Below, in pieces: positions 32,735 to 44,580 of a DNA stretch of 64,000 bases. How positions within the stretch are numbered: position 1 is the stretch's first letter; the number at the start of each line of letters is the position of its first letter. Source of the stretch: Grammothele lineata (Eukaryota > Basidiomycota > Agaricomycetes > Polyporales > Polyporaceae); the NCBI GenBank assembly GCA_002150815.3, contig NDFF03000002.1, forward strand, positions 248,001-312,000, written 5' to 3'. A program made the position numbers and the translations under genes. The notes under the pieces are model-generated. The model worked only from the letters and a program-made list of their open reading frames with translations. It had not been told where the DNA came from and ran no database searches.

Positions 32735-35700
32735 TTATTCGCCGGCGAAGAGTCGTATGAGCATGTACGTCGTGGACCCGATGAACCGCACGACTAGAAG
32801 GCAAGCAGACAGACGACGTCAGCGGCGGGAGCGGAAACGAAGGGCGCGAGAAGGGACGAAGGGACGAAAGGACGAAGGGAGCAATCCACTCACGCGCGAG
32901 GCCGGCGACGGAGAAGAGGATGAACGCCATGTACCCGTTCACGGTGTTGTGCGCGCCCTTGTCCGACGCCTTGCCCGTCGCGGTGCTGCAAAATGCGGGG
33001 TCAGCCGAGCGCGCGGGCGGGCGGGAGAGGAGCGAGAACGGGGATTAGACGCGACGCGTGGATCGGAAACGTACACTATGATCGCTGCGAGCAGGGCCTG
33101 CGTCATCGCATAATACAGTCAGCTTCGGGTGGACCAATCGGAGAGAACACGGCGGCTTACATTTGATAGCGTCCACCAAAGCAGGACCTGATCAAACGCG
33201 GGGGTGTCAGTTCCTAGAACGCCTCAACCCGAGGACAGCAGCGCATCGAAACTCACACTATCCGGAAAGAACGGCGTCAGCGACCTCGTGTCAACCGGAA
33301 GCGGCATAAACGGAACGGGAAGACGCACTTCGTACGGAACGTCCTGTAGTAGTCTTCTTGCTCCGTCGCCTCGTCGCGCTTCGGCTCTTGCTTCGGGGGC
33401 TTAGTGGACAACATATGGATGGCGTCTTCATACGCCGCGTTAATGTCCGTCTCCGTTGTGGGCACCGAGACCTCGACTTCGTTCTTGTTCGGACCCGTTT
33501 TCACGACCCCGAGATCTGTCGAGACCTTGTTGTCGCCCTTGGTACCCCATGATACATCACTAGGAGAGCCGGATCGGATCAGCACTCATAGGAACGGCCC
33601 CACATCGGGGGGAAGGACATACTGGACGTTTGCAAACTGGGAGCACGGCTGCGCATCAGCATGACTCAGCACGGAGAACACGGAAGAAGGCACGCACAGC
33701 GTAGACGTTCAGGACATTGATGTATGAAGGCGCCATGAGGAGATACTGGAAGAACGACGTGATCATGTGCCATGGCTCGAACTGCCCCCATGAACGGTGT
33801 CAGCGCCACGGCGGATACAGCCACAGGAGGCGCTGGACATACGAAGATAAGCGAGGCGAGGATGTACAGTCCGAGCGTCGCGAGCAGCGAGATGACGATG
33901 TTCCGGAAGATCGAGTTGGTGAAGAGCGAGTCCGGCGTTAATGGACCGTCGTTTTTAATGATGTTGTCGACACCTTTGAAAGCCAAGAAGAATGCGGCGA
34001 TCTGCAAGGAGACAATGCTTCTCGGTACACCGTCACAGTGAAGGAATCTGGGGTAACGTACCGTCATGTACACCGTGATCACAGCGAAACCAAGAATCGC
34101 TGCGGTATACAGCCACTTCGCTCCTTGTGGTCGATTGCCGAGCGAGAGGATGTACACAAGGATGAGCAGGCCGAGATAAACGTATTCCAAGATGACGTTG
34201 ACGACGTGGATGCCCTTGATATTGAACGACGGATCCTCCAACGCTTCACTCAGGATCGTGAACGAGATGTAATAGTTACCCTACGGGAACGCCGTTAGTC
34301 CAACACAGCCACTACGGTTTCGAAACGGCGATCCGGCTGTACGTACCAAGGCAAACCACGAGAACAAGAGGTTGAAGGTCTGGTACAGCAGCTCGACGTG
34401 GATCCAGAACTTGCGGAAGAACGAGTGCGACGACCGGTAAATGTACGTGAACTTGACCGTACTGTGTATGGCCGCGAAGAACGACCCGTTCAGCCACCGC
34501 CTCCGCTGGCTGATCAACTCCGGGACCTGGTCCGGGACATCCGTCACGGCGTACGCGGACTTGACGTAGTGCAAGATCCACGCGCCACCGCGCTTCGAGA
34601 CGAGCTCCCAGCACAAAATCCGGTCCTCGGCGAGGTACATGTTCGCAGTGAAGATATCCGCGCCCGCACCGTGCATCTTCTCGCCCAAAAAGTACTTCTG
34701 CAGCGGGCCCTCGCCCGTCGCGTCGTTCTGGAGCGCGATGTACCTGTACGCGCTGAACGCCCCAGGAAGGACCGTGATGTACCCGAAGACGGACTCGAGC
34801 GGCTTGTCGAGGATGTTGGACATCTTGTACTCGAAGTTCTGCGCGGCGACGAGCGGGTTGATCAGGTTCTGGCCGTACTTGCCCTTGAGCGCGACGATCT
34901 CGCCGCACGCGCCGCCGACGTTCGAGTTGATGTCGAACGCTTTCCAGAGGTGGTAGATGGACGTCGGGCCGGGCATGGTGCCCACGTCGAGCAGCACGCA
35001 GACGTTGGGCTGGAGGATCGGCCCGAAGGCGTTGAAGAACCACCGGTGAGAGTTGATCTTCTTCTGGTTCTTCTCTTTCAGGCAGAAGATGATCTGGACG
35101 GGCACGATCCCGCGTTCCGAGCCCTCCAGTTTCATGGAGGGCGTGACCGAGACTACGCCGGACGGTCAGCGCAGGAGCCGGTAAACCCGGACGGAGTGCT
35201 TACTCTGTGTCGTGTACTCGTAGATGTGCGCAGTAACCGGCTTTCCGTTGACGATGTTCTACCGAGCCGGTCAGCTGACGGTGACCCCGGATATAGACAG
35301 GGGCTACGCACCTTCGCCACGCCGTCCTGGTACGCGCCCATCGCCGCAATGACAGAGAGCGTGCGCGAGTTGATCTTCTGCCGCCCGTCCGACACGATGC
35401 ACACCACGACCTTCTTCCAGCCCTCCTTCCCCCACGTCTTGCTGCGCGTGCGCGTGCACAAATGCGCGATATTCTTCATCACCCCGTGCATCGTCCTGCA
35501 GAACAGCTCCTCGTCCTCGTTGTACATCGTCATCACGATGAACAGCTCCGTCCGCCGCGGGGGGTCGTAGTGCACCTGGCGGAGCGTGAAGCCCGAGTCC
35601 TTGAAGTCGTTCGGGTCGCACGTCGCGGCCGAGTAGCGCATGTGCGTGAACTCGCGCTCGTTGCGCTGCGCGCACATCGCGAGCAGCTTCGACGGCACCG

Positions 35701-36485
35701 CCGAGTCGAGCACGAAGTTGCCGTGGAAGAGCTCGACCTTCTTGATCGTCTTGTACCGCCGCGGCACCCGTTGCGGGATCGAGCCGTACCGGATGTTGCT
35801 CTCGGATTGAGCGTCGTCCATCATGTCGTACTCACCCGGCATCATCATCGGTCCGCCCGTGTTCCCGTCTCTCCGGAGCAGAGGGATGTCACCAGTGTCT
35901 CCTAGCTCGTCGGGACCATCGTCGTGTAGCTGGAAGCCGCTATTAGGGCGGTAGAGGGAAGGTGCGGCGAGGTCGTTGACAGGAGGATTGAATGCGTCAG
36001 GATGAAGTGGAGGAGATCCGGGATGGATAAGAGGCGGCGACCCGGGGTGAATGGGAGGAGGAGAATGGGGCTGGGGGAAGCTGGACTGGTACGGGTCCTG
36101 GTAGGGGGTCGAGCCGGGTAACTGGAAACCCCCAGGCTGTCCTTGAGGCGCGGTGTACGGGTCGTAGTGTATAGGTTGGTATGTCTGATGTTCTTGCTCG
36201 TAGTTGGGGCTGGGAGAGGTGTGGTATTGTTCAGCCGCGGGGTAGCTGAGGTAGGGGGAGTATCCATCGTTGTAGTGGCCGCGCTGTGCTTCGTCCGCCT
36301 ACAAAATCTCGGTCAGAAGATGCTATCACAACACCCGTACGAGTTTGATGATGTATGGGCGTGTTGTAGACACATGTAAAGAGCACACGCCTTCCCAATC
36401 TCGGCTCCGCCCATACGCCCCTGATCACCGCGCATACACCCCACAAAAACACGGGGAGAGTACTCACCTCCGGGTAACGAGACAT
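32735..36485 (-). CDS. CHS: Chitin synthase (division 1, class I-III type)
   Basis: Fourteen exons give 933 aa: 36468-36485, 35312-36298, 35204-35258, 34347-35152, 34062-34280, 33843-34001, 33698-33781, 33623-33636, 33329-33559, 33257-33284, 33161-33187, 33075-33097, 32894-32985 and 32735-32793. The enzyme polymerises GlcNAc from UDP-GlcNAc at the plasma membrane. The N-terminal 150 residues are Pro/Tyr/Gln-rich and disordered. The catalytic core follows, with [46 protein letters not shown], the [10 protein letters not shown] acidic motif and SQRRRW at about residues 569-573. The C-terminal half has several membrane segments. There is no myosin or cytochrome b5 domain, which excludes classes IV-VII. 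Exon 1 encodes only MSRYPE, and exon 8 is a 14-nt microexon. The frame closes exactly over all junctions. Confidence 0.95.
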
Positions 36486-37066
36486 TGTGGTCAACTTTCG
36501 ATGTGGAAAGGTCGGATGGAGGGCGCAGGTGTAGAACTATGCGCTATAGCTAGCTGCGGCGGAGGGGATGCTGTGTGAGGCTTGGCCGCGGAGCAGCGCC
36601 TCAGCACTGAGACTGACCAATAACGCCGGCGATGAGCTACACGGGTTCGCTCGACCGGGATGACCGCAGATCTCCTCGAGCGTGCGTCCTGAGGTGCGTG
36701 GGTGCTGTCGAGCGCGACGCCCGTTCTTATGCCGCAGGGACTCCGGAGCTTGGGGGTGTTTTGGTCCTAGCCGAGGTCTTATGAAGCCGATCGCAGAAGA
36801 TGGGGAGGATAAGAGCGAGTAACAAAAAGCAAAGCGAGCTTCAGAGGTGGCAGCACGCCTGAGCTGGGGGCGTCGTAAGCGGGGTCGTGGACGAGGTCGT
36901 GGTCGCTGCGGTCGTTGATGAGGAAAGGCGTAGCCGTTGACGGCCCCCGCCACAACGACAGTGGGCCACAGGCGCCGAGCCCGAGCCGCCCGCCACCACC
37001 GACGCAGACGCGCGAGAGGAGACCGAATGCAGAAGGCATGACATCACGCAGTCCGTGCTCTACGGT
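36486..37066. other. Upstream region of the chitin synthase
   Basis: Contains the chitin synthase promoter. A GT/CG-rich low-complexity patch near 36865-36920 creates an Arg/Pro-rich minus-strand open frame that is not credible as a protein. Confidence 0.5.
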
Positions 37067-37427
37067 CACCGCGTGCATGGCCAAATACCGGGACGCGTGA
37101 CAGGCCCAGGAAATGATTCCTCCTGGTTACCTGTCACGAATGTGTCACGACATCGGACATGAGCGCGACATGTTGGCTGTCACGCAGCTGGCACGGGGGG
37201 TAACACCAGATTGTGAGCATTACAGGGCCGGTCATGCACATTTCCTACGGCTTTCGCTTTTGTTCTGCCTTTCGCCATCATGTCCTGCTTTGTGACCATC
37301 AATATGCTGCGTGACAGTTAACATGTCGCGCTCATGTCCGATGTCGTGACACATTCGTGACAGGTAACCAGGAGGAATCATTTCCTGGGCCTGTCACGCG
37401 TCCCGGTATTTGGCCATGCGCGCGGTG
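37067..37427. mobile_element. Long-TIR foldback MITE, 361 bp
   Basis: The two ends are inverted repeats of about 122 bp with only three mismatches: CACCGCGTGCATGGCC... on the left and its reverse complement ending GGCCATGCGCGCGGTG on the right. The terminal repeats surround a unique core of about 115 bp. A 3-bp direct repeat GGT flanks it (37064-37066 and 37428-37430). Each arm carries TGTCAC or GTGACA motifs several times. There is no coding capacity. The terminal CAC and 3-bp duplication would fit a CACTA/CMC- or PIF-like non-autonomous element, but three bases are weak evidence and the superfamily is uncertain. Confidence 0.85.
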
Positions 37428-37638
37428 GGTCTTGTTCGAACGAAGTTCCGACGCTGGCTTGAGGACCTCTTCACCGCCGCAACGGAGCGAAGGTAAAAAG
37501 TATGGTTCAACATTTAACACGACACGCAAGCGACAGCATCCGCAGCCTCACGATTGCCTCACGCCCGTGGGGCGCCTTACTCGGCTTTACACGAGCAACT
37601 CTCAAAGCTTACAATGTACGCTAACAGCAATACCACAC

Positions 37639-40600
37639 CTATCCTATGATCCTCAGCTTTATCAAGAGCCAATCCAGCCATCCATCCGGCTCCCTCTTAT
37701 CAGGGCCAAGAGGCGGAATCTCGCCCCGGTCGAACTGCATCTTGTCCAGCGGGATCATCTCCGTTTGCTTGATTAGCTTGTAGCCGAACGTCAGCAGCAG
37801 GAAGAACGGCTGCACAGTAAGGGAGCGTCCGGTCAGCCAAATCGCATTCCAGCGGGCGGGTCTCGAGCGGGACGTACGAGCGGAACGTAGGCGGAGAGGA
37901 AGAGCGAGACCGGGTCTTGGAGCTTCTCGTTCGGTCCGCCAATGTCCGGGTCTTGGCCGACGACGTCCGCGATCCTCCACCCGTTGTGCACGAACACCGC
38001 CCTGCGAAACATCTCTCAGTACTTGACGCACGTGCGCCATTCCACTCGGACTTACCACCCATTCGTGAAGAGCACCAGCATGCACAGGATGAACGCATAC
38101 CACGCAAGCTGGACGTCCCCGAGCCGTGTCAGCTAAAGTAGCGTAACAGCCGGCAATGAGGAAGAAATGAGGACGTACGTATGGCTGCCCCCACTGCCTC
38201 GCCTCCTTGATCTGAGCAATCTGCGCGCGCGCGCTCTTCCCCTCCTCCGTATGGTCGTCCTTGTACTTCTCCTCGTAATGCACTGTGCCCTGGTGCCACC
38301 TAGTACCACAACCCGTGCCCTCAGAATCAGCACCTCCCCAACGACAATACCGTACGAGTAACGAAAGAGAAACGCACCGAATATAAGTAAACAGCATCCC
38401 CGCCCACGACTGCAACGACGCGACGCTCGCGACGCTCACGAGCCAGTTGAACACCGTCTCCGCGCTGCCCGTGTTGTAGCTCAGGAACGTGAGCAGCCCG
38501 ACCGACGCAGACACGAGCACGCTCGCCAGCGGCATCACGTACACCGGGGGCGCCTTCGTCCCCGCCCCCGTGTCGCCCGACGCCCGGCCCTGCGGCTGGG
38601 TGTGCGCTTGGAGGGGACTCGACTCGGACGCGGAGTGAGTCTGAGACGAGGGGGCGCTGCTCGCCCTGGACCCCTGCGAGTCTCGTCGGGAACGGGTCTC
38701 CTCCGAGATGTGCGAGTCTCCGAATCTGTCTTCGTACACCCCCTCGCCCACGTCCCCATCCTCATCATCGCGCTCCCCCTCGTCATCCTCCCCATCCCCA
38801 TCCCCATCCCCATCCTCCTCCTCCTCCCCCTCCGCCAAGCGCGGGTACCTAAACAAATGCGCCAGGAACGCAGGCGCGTGCCCCCGGTACGCGAGGAAGA
38901 ACAGGAACCGGCTGCTGATGTAGATGTCCGACGCCGCCGCGGACCACGCGGAGAGCAGGATCGCGGCGTTTACTAGGTCTGGCATCTGCTCGGTTTTCGC
39001 TCTCGTTAGAACGTGCAGACTGGTATGAAAGAGAAAAAGGAAGGGAGACGCACGACTTTCCACCGCGCGAGGTTGAACGCGATCACGAACGGGGACGAGC
39101 GCCCCGTCTGGTCGTCCCGCGTCAGCCCGCCGTTGTCCGCGGGCACGAGCAGGCCCGCGCAGAACATCCCGCAGACGTAGAACAGGATGCTGTCGGCGCG
39201 TCACTTTCGGTACTTCGAAGAACGAGAGGGGGAGAGGGGGGGGGGAGGGAAAGACTTACATGCGGACCCAGACTCGGCGCAGGGCGCGCGGGACGTTCTG
39301 TAGCCAAGTCCGCGCGCGCGTAAGCTCACCAGTCACTAGAAACGCGAGTGACCCTCGGAAAACGTACCCTCGTCGCGTCGATGACCTCTCCCGCCGCCTG
39401 TCATCCCCCTTAGTGAACACACTTCGAATTCCGAGAGGACGGGGAACGCGCACGATTCCAGGCACCTCCGAGCCAAAGAACGAGAACGACGCCTGCATGA
39501 TGACGGCCCAGAACCCGAGGAACTGGCCCTTCGCGCCCCCGATGCCGAGGTAGCTCTCCGCGAAGGGCTGCTCGATCCAGTTCTTGATGCCAATTGGTCT
39601 GCGACGCGTGAACCTTCCAAATGAGAGAGTGGCGGCAGAGTGAAGAGCGAGGGGACGCACCCTTGCCAGGAGGCGCCGAGGTCGATGAGGATGCAGAGGA
39701 TAATCACGACGATGATGGTGACGACTTTGAGGAGCGAGAGGTAAAACTCCATCTCGCCGTACACTCGGGAGGGGAAGCAGTTGATCGTAGTTGCGATGAC
39801 CAGCTGAGAGGCAGCTGAGCTCAACGACTGTTCTTCTAGCTTGAGGCACGGTGAAGTTGGTACTCACGAATACTGCTGAGATAGACACGACGCTGCATAG
39901 GCAGTGAGCTGTGCGCTCGGTTAAGCGGAGTGTATACTCACAGTGTCCGGGATAGGTCCTCCTTCCAGTACCCGATCACTACGGCAGCGGCTGTAATCTC
40001 TGCAGCTGAACGTTCTTGAGGTAAGCTGACGGTGCTGGCAGGGACAAGGGAGCTACTCACGTAACGTAACACTCCAGTTGTACTAGGAAATAACGTTCAG
40101 AGTTGGTTGTAAGTTCATACTCCTCGTCGTATCGTGAATACTCACCCACGCAGCCCATCCAAGTGAGAAACCCAATGCTGGGTCGACGTACAGGTCCGCC
40201 AGGCCTACCACACCTCCCACGTTTGGTCTGCATATAAATACATTGGCATGAAGGGAGTTGCACCAAATAGAAGAACTCACAGGAAAGCGATCATCTCTCC
40301 AATAGAGACGCATAAGCAATAGACGACCGTTCCCACTATCAAGTACCCAAGGAAGGCACCGACCGGGCCGCCATTATGAAGAGCGTCCTGCGATGCAAAA
40401 GAACGCTTCTATCAGGTCCATTTTACCAGATTAGAGTTTCGAAGAACGCACAGCTGAACCAACAAACAGTCCCGTCCCAATAACGCCACCTATAATCGGG
40501 GGCTCAGCGATGACGTCACCGCATAACGAACCTCCTTACCTATCGAAATCATGCCAACTGCGCGCAAGTGGTCGCGTGAGAGGTCGGTCAAAGCAGAAGA

Positions 40601-40823
40601 CACACTCGGAGGACGTACTATGCTTGTCTGAAAGCTGAGGGGGAAGTCTCTCCTTGATCCTCTCCCATCTCCGCTGGAACTGAAGGATCCGATCTCGCTG
40701 CTCGATGAGTTTTCGACGAGGCGTCGGCAGGGGGCCTTCCACGATGCGCACGGTGCGCTTCTCTGTAGGCACAAAATTGGGCCTAATCCGCGCCCGGAGT
40801 TGTGCAGTGGGTTCAGCGGCCAT
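37639..40823 (-). CDS. Amino-acid permease, paralog 1
   Basis: A multi-exon APC-superfamily permease (yeast amino-acid transporter type) in the plasma membrane, probably a proton symporter; the substrate is unknown. The start MAAEPTAQLRARIRP at 40823 opens exon 1 (40619-40823), ending in QFQRRWERIKERLPPQ. Exon 2 (40540-40557) is 18 nt and encodes the start of GMISIGG. Helix 1 reads GGVIGTGLFVGSA, the family signature. Later segments include HNGGPVGAFLGYLIVGTVVYCLCVSIGEMIAFL, GGVVGLADLYVDPALGFSLGW, AEITAAAVVIGYW, FLGFWAVIMQASFSFFGSEV and SAWSAAASDIYISSRFLFFLA. An unusually long acidic cytosolic loop (Glu/Asp/Gly repeats, then Ser-rich) lies between helices 8 and 9. The C-terminus is GWLDWLLIKLRIIG. 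At least ten introns are present; I did not fix every one. Paralog 2 lies at 49001. Confidence 0.88.
38790..38832 (+). repeat. CCCCAT/CCTCCT repeat inside permease 1
   Basis: A hexamer-type repeat (CCCCAT units followed by CCT units) encodes, on the minus strand, the E-E-E-E-D-G-D-G-D-G stretch of the permease loop. Slippage here would change loop length without shifting frame when whole hexamers are gained or lost. Confidence 0.7.
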
Positions 40824-41951
40824 GGGGTAAGCCGCGCGAGGGGTGGAAGTTGGGAGACAAAGACGCGAGCCCGGAACAATCTGTGCGTCTTCGACTACAC
40901 TGCGGCGTGCTGTATACCAGGACCCGGTTACTAGGCATACCGGGGACAGCCCCGAGATACACCGGCAGGACTGGACGTGACTTGACGGCGCCGTCGTTCC
41001 TTGATAAGAAGCTGTTGAAGATGACAAGGCCAAGACTGCGGTCGAATATGCGAGGCAGTGCGCGCTGGCAGGCAACGTGGAGGACGCATGGATGTGTCCT
41101 TGCACAGGTCTGAGATATCATACGCCACAGCGCAGCGGAAGCGGTAAGTGGTAAGTTGGTGCCTTGTTCCCTGTCTGGATGGCTCACCTCACGAGGCCTT
41201 GCGAGGAGGAGCAGTCGTGGCGGTTGCTTGCGATGGGAGCGGCGGATCAAAACGATCAAATCGCGCCCCGCATTGAACCGATTCGAGCGTAGCCACAGCT
41301 GGGGTAATTGCAGTGATAGGCGCTCGTGGCCACGTCTTTGCACATGTCTCCGCGCATCCCGTTGGCGTCCTTTTCGTCTTGAGCTAGTTCGTAATCGAAA
41401 GTATCCGATCGGACCGCTTGACGACAGATATTCTACTGCCATGACCGGCTGCGCGTGGAATTAACTCTGCACGATTGCGGACCGCGCTCACTTTGGAAGT
41501 AGGTGTTTGCTTGCCATAACTGTCAAGGTGTAATCTCGTCATTAAGCTCTCCTTTGACCAGCTTATCTCTAGGTTCCGTTATCGGTCTGACAGCAGCCCA
41601 GCCTTACCACATGCCCTGCCTCTATCAGCTCTACTTGTAGCTCTCGATGAACCGGAGCCAAGGACGGCGAAAGTACTGACACCGTGTGTACAGATCACTC
41701 CAGGGGCAAGCCGTCGATGACAACTACTCGCTCCATGTCCAGCACTGCCAACTCTCTCCCATGCCGGCGCCGCTCTCGGTTACCTGACTTGACTCGGATG
41801 TAACAAGCTTACAGCGGGCGCAGCTTATATACAATCACGACGAAGCCGCCGCTCTCCTTCTCTTTCTCCCCCTCTCTTCCTTCCACCCTCCTCCGAGTCC
41901 CCTCCCCCTTCTCTCATGAGCTAGCACGCAGGTGCGACAAGCACTATACCC
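40824..41951. other. Divergent promoter region
   Basis: Lies between permease 1 (minus) and the membrane-protein gene at 41952 (plus). A CT-rich tract (41850-41910) just precedes the plus-strand gene, typical of fungal core promoters. Open frames are short and not recognised. Confidence 0.5.
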
Positions 41952-44021
41952 ATGTGGATCAACGACACATACAACATCGCTCCCGAGGTTCTGAGTGCCC
42001 TCGTGTGCTCCGGCGCAAACCTTGCGGATATTGGCCTTAACGATTCATGCGTGGCCATCTGCCCGAACCCAGATCTCTCCGGCATAGGCGTCCGCACCGC
42101 GTTCTACATTCAGAGCGTCATCAATGGTAAGCGTGTCTTCCTGATTGACTGGGCGTAGATGAATGTGATCCCCGGAAAGAAGACGTCGACGTCGTCGATA
42201 TGGACGCGGAGAGATGGGCGCGCGCATCGTGGTCTCGTATTCCCTATGTTTGACGGTGCGTGGCGTTTGCTGACTTCTATTGTGTTACAGCGCTCCTGGT
42301 CATCTTCTCGCGGAAGGACTCTGTGCCGAGCGCGTGGGCAGCCACTCTCCTTACCGGTGCACTCGTCATTGCCGCCATGGTCCAGAAGGGTAGTGGTTCC
42401 ATCACCCTCCACCACGCCATCCTCACTATGAAGTAAGTACTCGCTTTTTGGCAGCTACTCAGAACGTGTATTCGCGGAGTGAGTGGCAGTCATAGTCATA
42501 CGACAAGACGTCATGCAGTTACGCAACTCTATCTCGCGCAGTTGCTCGTATTCAGGCGCTGACGCCACGTTCACAGCTTCGCCACCCTCTCCTGCATCAG
42601 CTCCCTCGCCGTCGCCCCTATGCTCTACGTCTGGCGCCTCACCCCGCGCCAATACTACGCCAAGCAGCTCACGCGCAACGTCCTCGAGGACGACGAAGCC
42701 GACGACCCCCTCTCCCAACAACGCATGATCAACACCGCCGTCGACGAGATCATGGGCACGCACCGGAAACGCATCGAGCGCGCGCGCGACCGCCAGCGCG
42801 TCTTCATCGGCCTCGCGCTCCTCACCCAGGTCGTCCTCCAGTGGTCGTGGGGCATCGTCCTCTTCGTCTCGTACGCGTACAGCCAGATGAACTGCTCGGG
42901 CGACACGACCGTCATCTTCTTCCTCGTCCCGTTCACCGCGCGCGAGATCAATAGGAAGTATATGGTCGTGTGGGTGCTTTGGTTGTTGTTCTCGCTGGGG
43001 GTCACGATGGTCATGACGATCGTCCTTGCGCTCACGAGCCCGTCGCGCGCGCACTCGACGTCCAAGTCGTCCACTGCCTCGTCCATCGTCACGTACTTGT
43101 CCGTGGGGACGCCCAGCACTGGGGCGGTCACGGCGCTGCCCATATGGAAGCTATTCTTCCAGGCCGTACGCAATGCCCTGCCCAAGCGGCCAGACAAAGA
43201 CGCACAACGGAGCGACAAGAACGCGCTACGGAACTACAAGGACGCCCTGTTCACCTTTAACTACAATATTGTCTGTGTCCTGCTATGGCTCATGTACCTC
43301 GTCGGTAAGTGTTGCTTCCCTCCGCCATCCAACCCCGCGCTAACGGCGTCTTCTCGCAGCATCCGAGCTCCAGATCCACGCGAACCACCTCTTCCCCGGC
43401 GAGAACCAGATCTCGAGTTTCGGCCAGGTACGTTCTCTCCCCTTCTCGCTGCACCATCACGCTGAGGCTGATAACTTCTTTGTTCGCTCCGCGTCCCTCA
43501 AACAGATAACCGCCCTCCTCCTCTCCCTCGCCCCCCTCTGGTCCCTCACCCTCGCGCTCTTCAAATGGCCCCGCATCCAGCGCCGCCGCCTCGCGCGCCA
43601 ACGCACCCCCGCGCTCTCCCGCCACCCCTCCCTCGCCCCGTCCCCCACCTCTTCTTCTCCCCACTCCCCGACCGCGCTCATCGCCCCGGCCCCGAGCCGC
43701 CGCGCGAGCGTGCGCGTGGGGCAGGACCGTGACGTGCAGTTCCTGGGGCACGACGTCACAGGGAACGTCGTCGCTGTCCTCCCTGCGCTCAGTACCGCGC
43801 GCCCTGCGAGCGTCCACGCGACTCGGGCGGGGCGGGCGCGGTCGAGGCGCTTCGGGGGCGGTGGCACTGGGGTGGGGAGGAACGCACCGGCGCCCCCGCC
43901 CCCGCCGCCCCCGGGCTTGTCACCCTCGCTCTCGCTGGATGGGTTTGTGCTGAGGCGCTCGACGTCGGAGGAGTGGAGGGAGATCGAGCTCGCGACGCTT
44001 GCGTCTGCGCGGGATCCTTGA
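41952..44021 (+). CDS. Polytopic membrane protein of unknown function (542 aa)
   Basis: Exons 41952-42126, 42291-42432, 42577-43304, 43360-43427 and 43506-44021 join exactly in frame. The N-terminus is short and extracellular-like (MWINDTYNIAPEV). Seven or eight hydrophobic helices follow: GVRTAFYIQSVINALLVIFS, AATLLTGALVIAAMV, CISSLAVAPMLYVWRL, VFIGLALLTQVVLQWSWGIV, a short one before FTAREINRKY, VVWVLWLLFSLGVTMVM, VCVLLWLMYLVASEL and ALLLSLAPLWSLTLALF. The C-terminal 150 residues are cytosolic, Ser/Pro/Arg-rich, with a run of prolines and an acidic end. Similar proteins with a C-P-N-P-D-L-S-G-I-G-V-R start seem widespread in mushrooms, but none has a role I can name. The topology is receptor-like, but no GPCR signature is visible. 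Confidence 0.8.
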
Positions 44022-44580
44022 GCTTGAGCTTGAGCCTCCGTCGTGGGGTGTGTTTGGTTCGTGGATACCTTGCTGGTTCCTGCTCTTTCTCTCTTTTCTT
44101 TGCCCTCCGCCGCGCTGCGTCGGCTTCGAAGCCCAGCGCAGGAGGATCTCATCTTATCTTGTCTTTCACGACGCTCGAACGAGGTGTGGACCCGGTGTCC
44201 ACCCGCTTGCTCGCGTCTTTTCACCACACGACCCCCGCGATGCCAACTCGAACTCTCTGTTTATGTCCTGTAACGCTATAAATATATGATACCTAGAGAA
44301 CGCCCTATACCGTACCTGTACTCCTGTATACCTACGCTACGCCCTGATTAACGATGCTGTACTGTACTTTGATTGCTTCGTCTGTTTCTTCGCGATTCAT
44401 CAAGCTCAAGACGCTATCTTACACTGTAATGTGCGCCTCAACTAAAGGGCATCTCGCTAACAAACCCAACGCATTCTGAACATGCAACAGCGAGCGTCAG
44501 CACCACTCCGCAGTCTCACAGTAGTCGGGCTGCGCTCTAGCTGGCATAGCAGTGACAACCTCCACTGCCTCGTGGACGAC
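44022..44580. other. Convergent intergenic region
   Basis: 3' regions of the membrane-protein gene (plus) and the WD40 gene (minus). An AATATATGATACC stretch near 44280 may be 3'-end processing sequence. No gene seen. Confidence 0.5.

Noticed and set aside
34398..35570. 390-codon open frame on the plus strand
   Set aside because: Exactly antisense to the chitin synthase core, whose motifs and splice sites are unambiguous; the plus product is Arg/Asp/Val-rich and matches nothing.
42455..43054. 199-codon minus-strand frame rich in Glu/Arg/Asp
   Set aside because: Antisense shadow of the polytopic membrane-protein gene.
41952..44021. STE3-type pheromone receptor or other GPCR
   Set aside because: Seven to eight helices are present, but none of the receptor signature motifs, and the long helix-free middle region does not fit.
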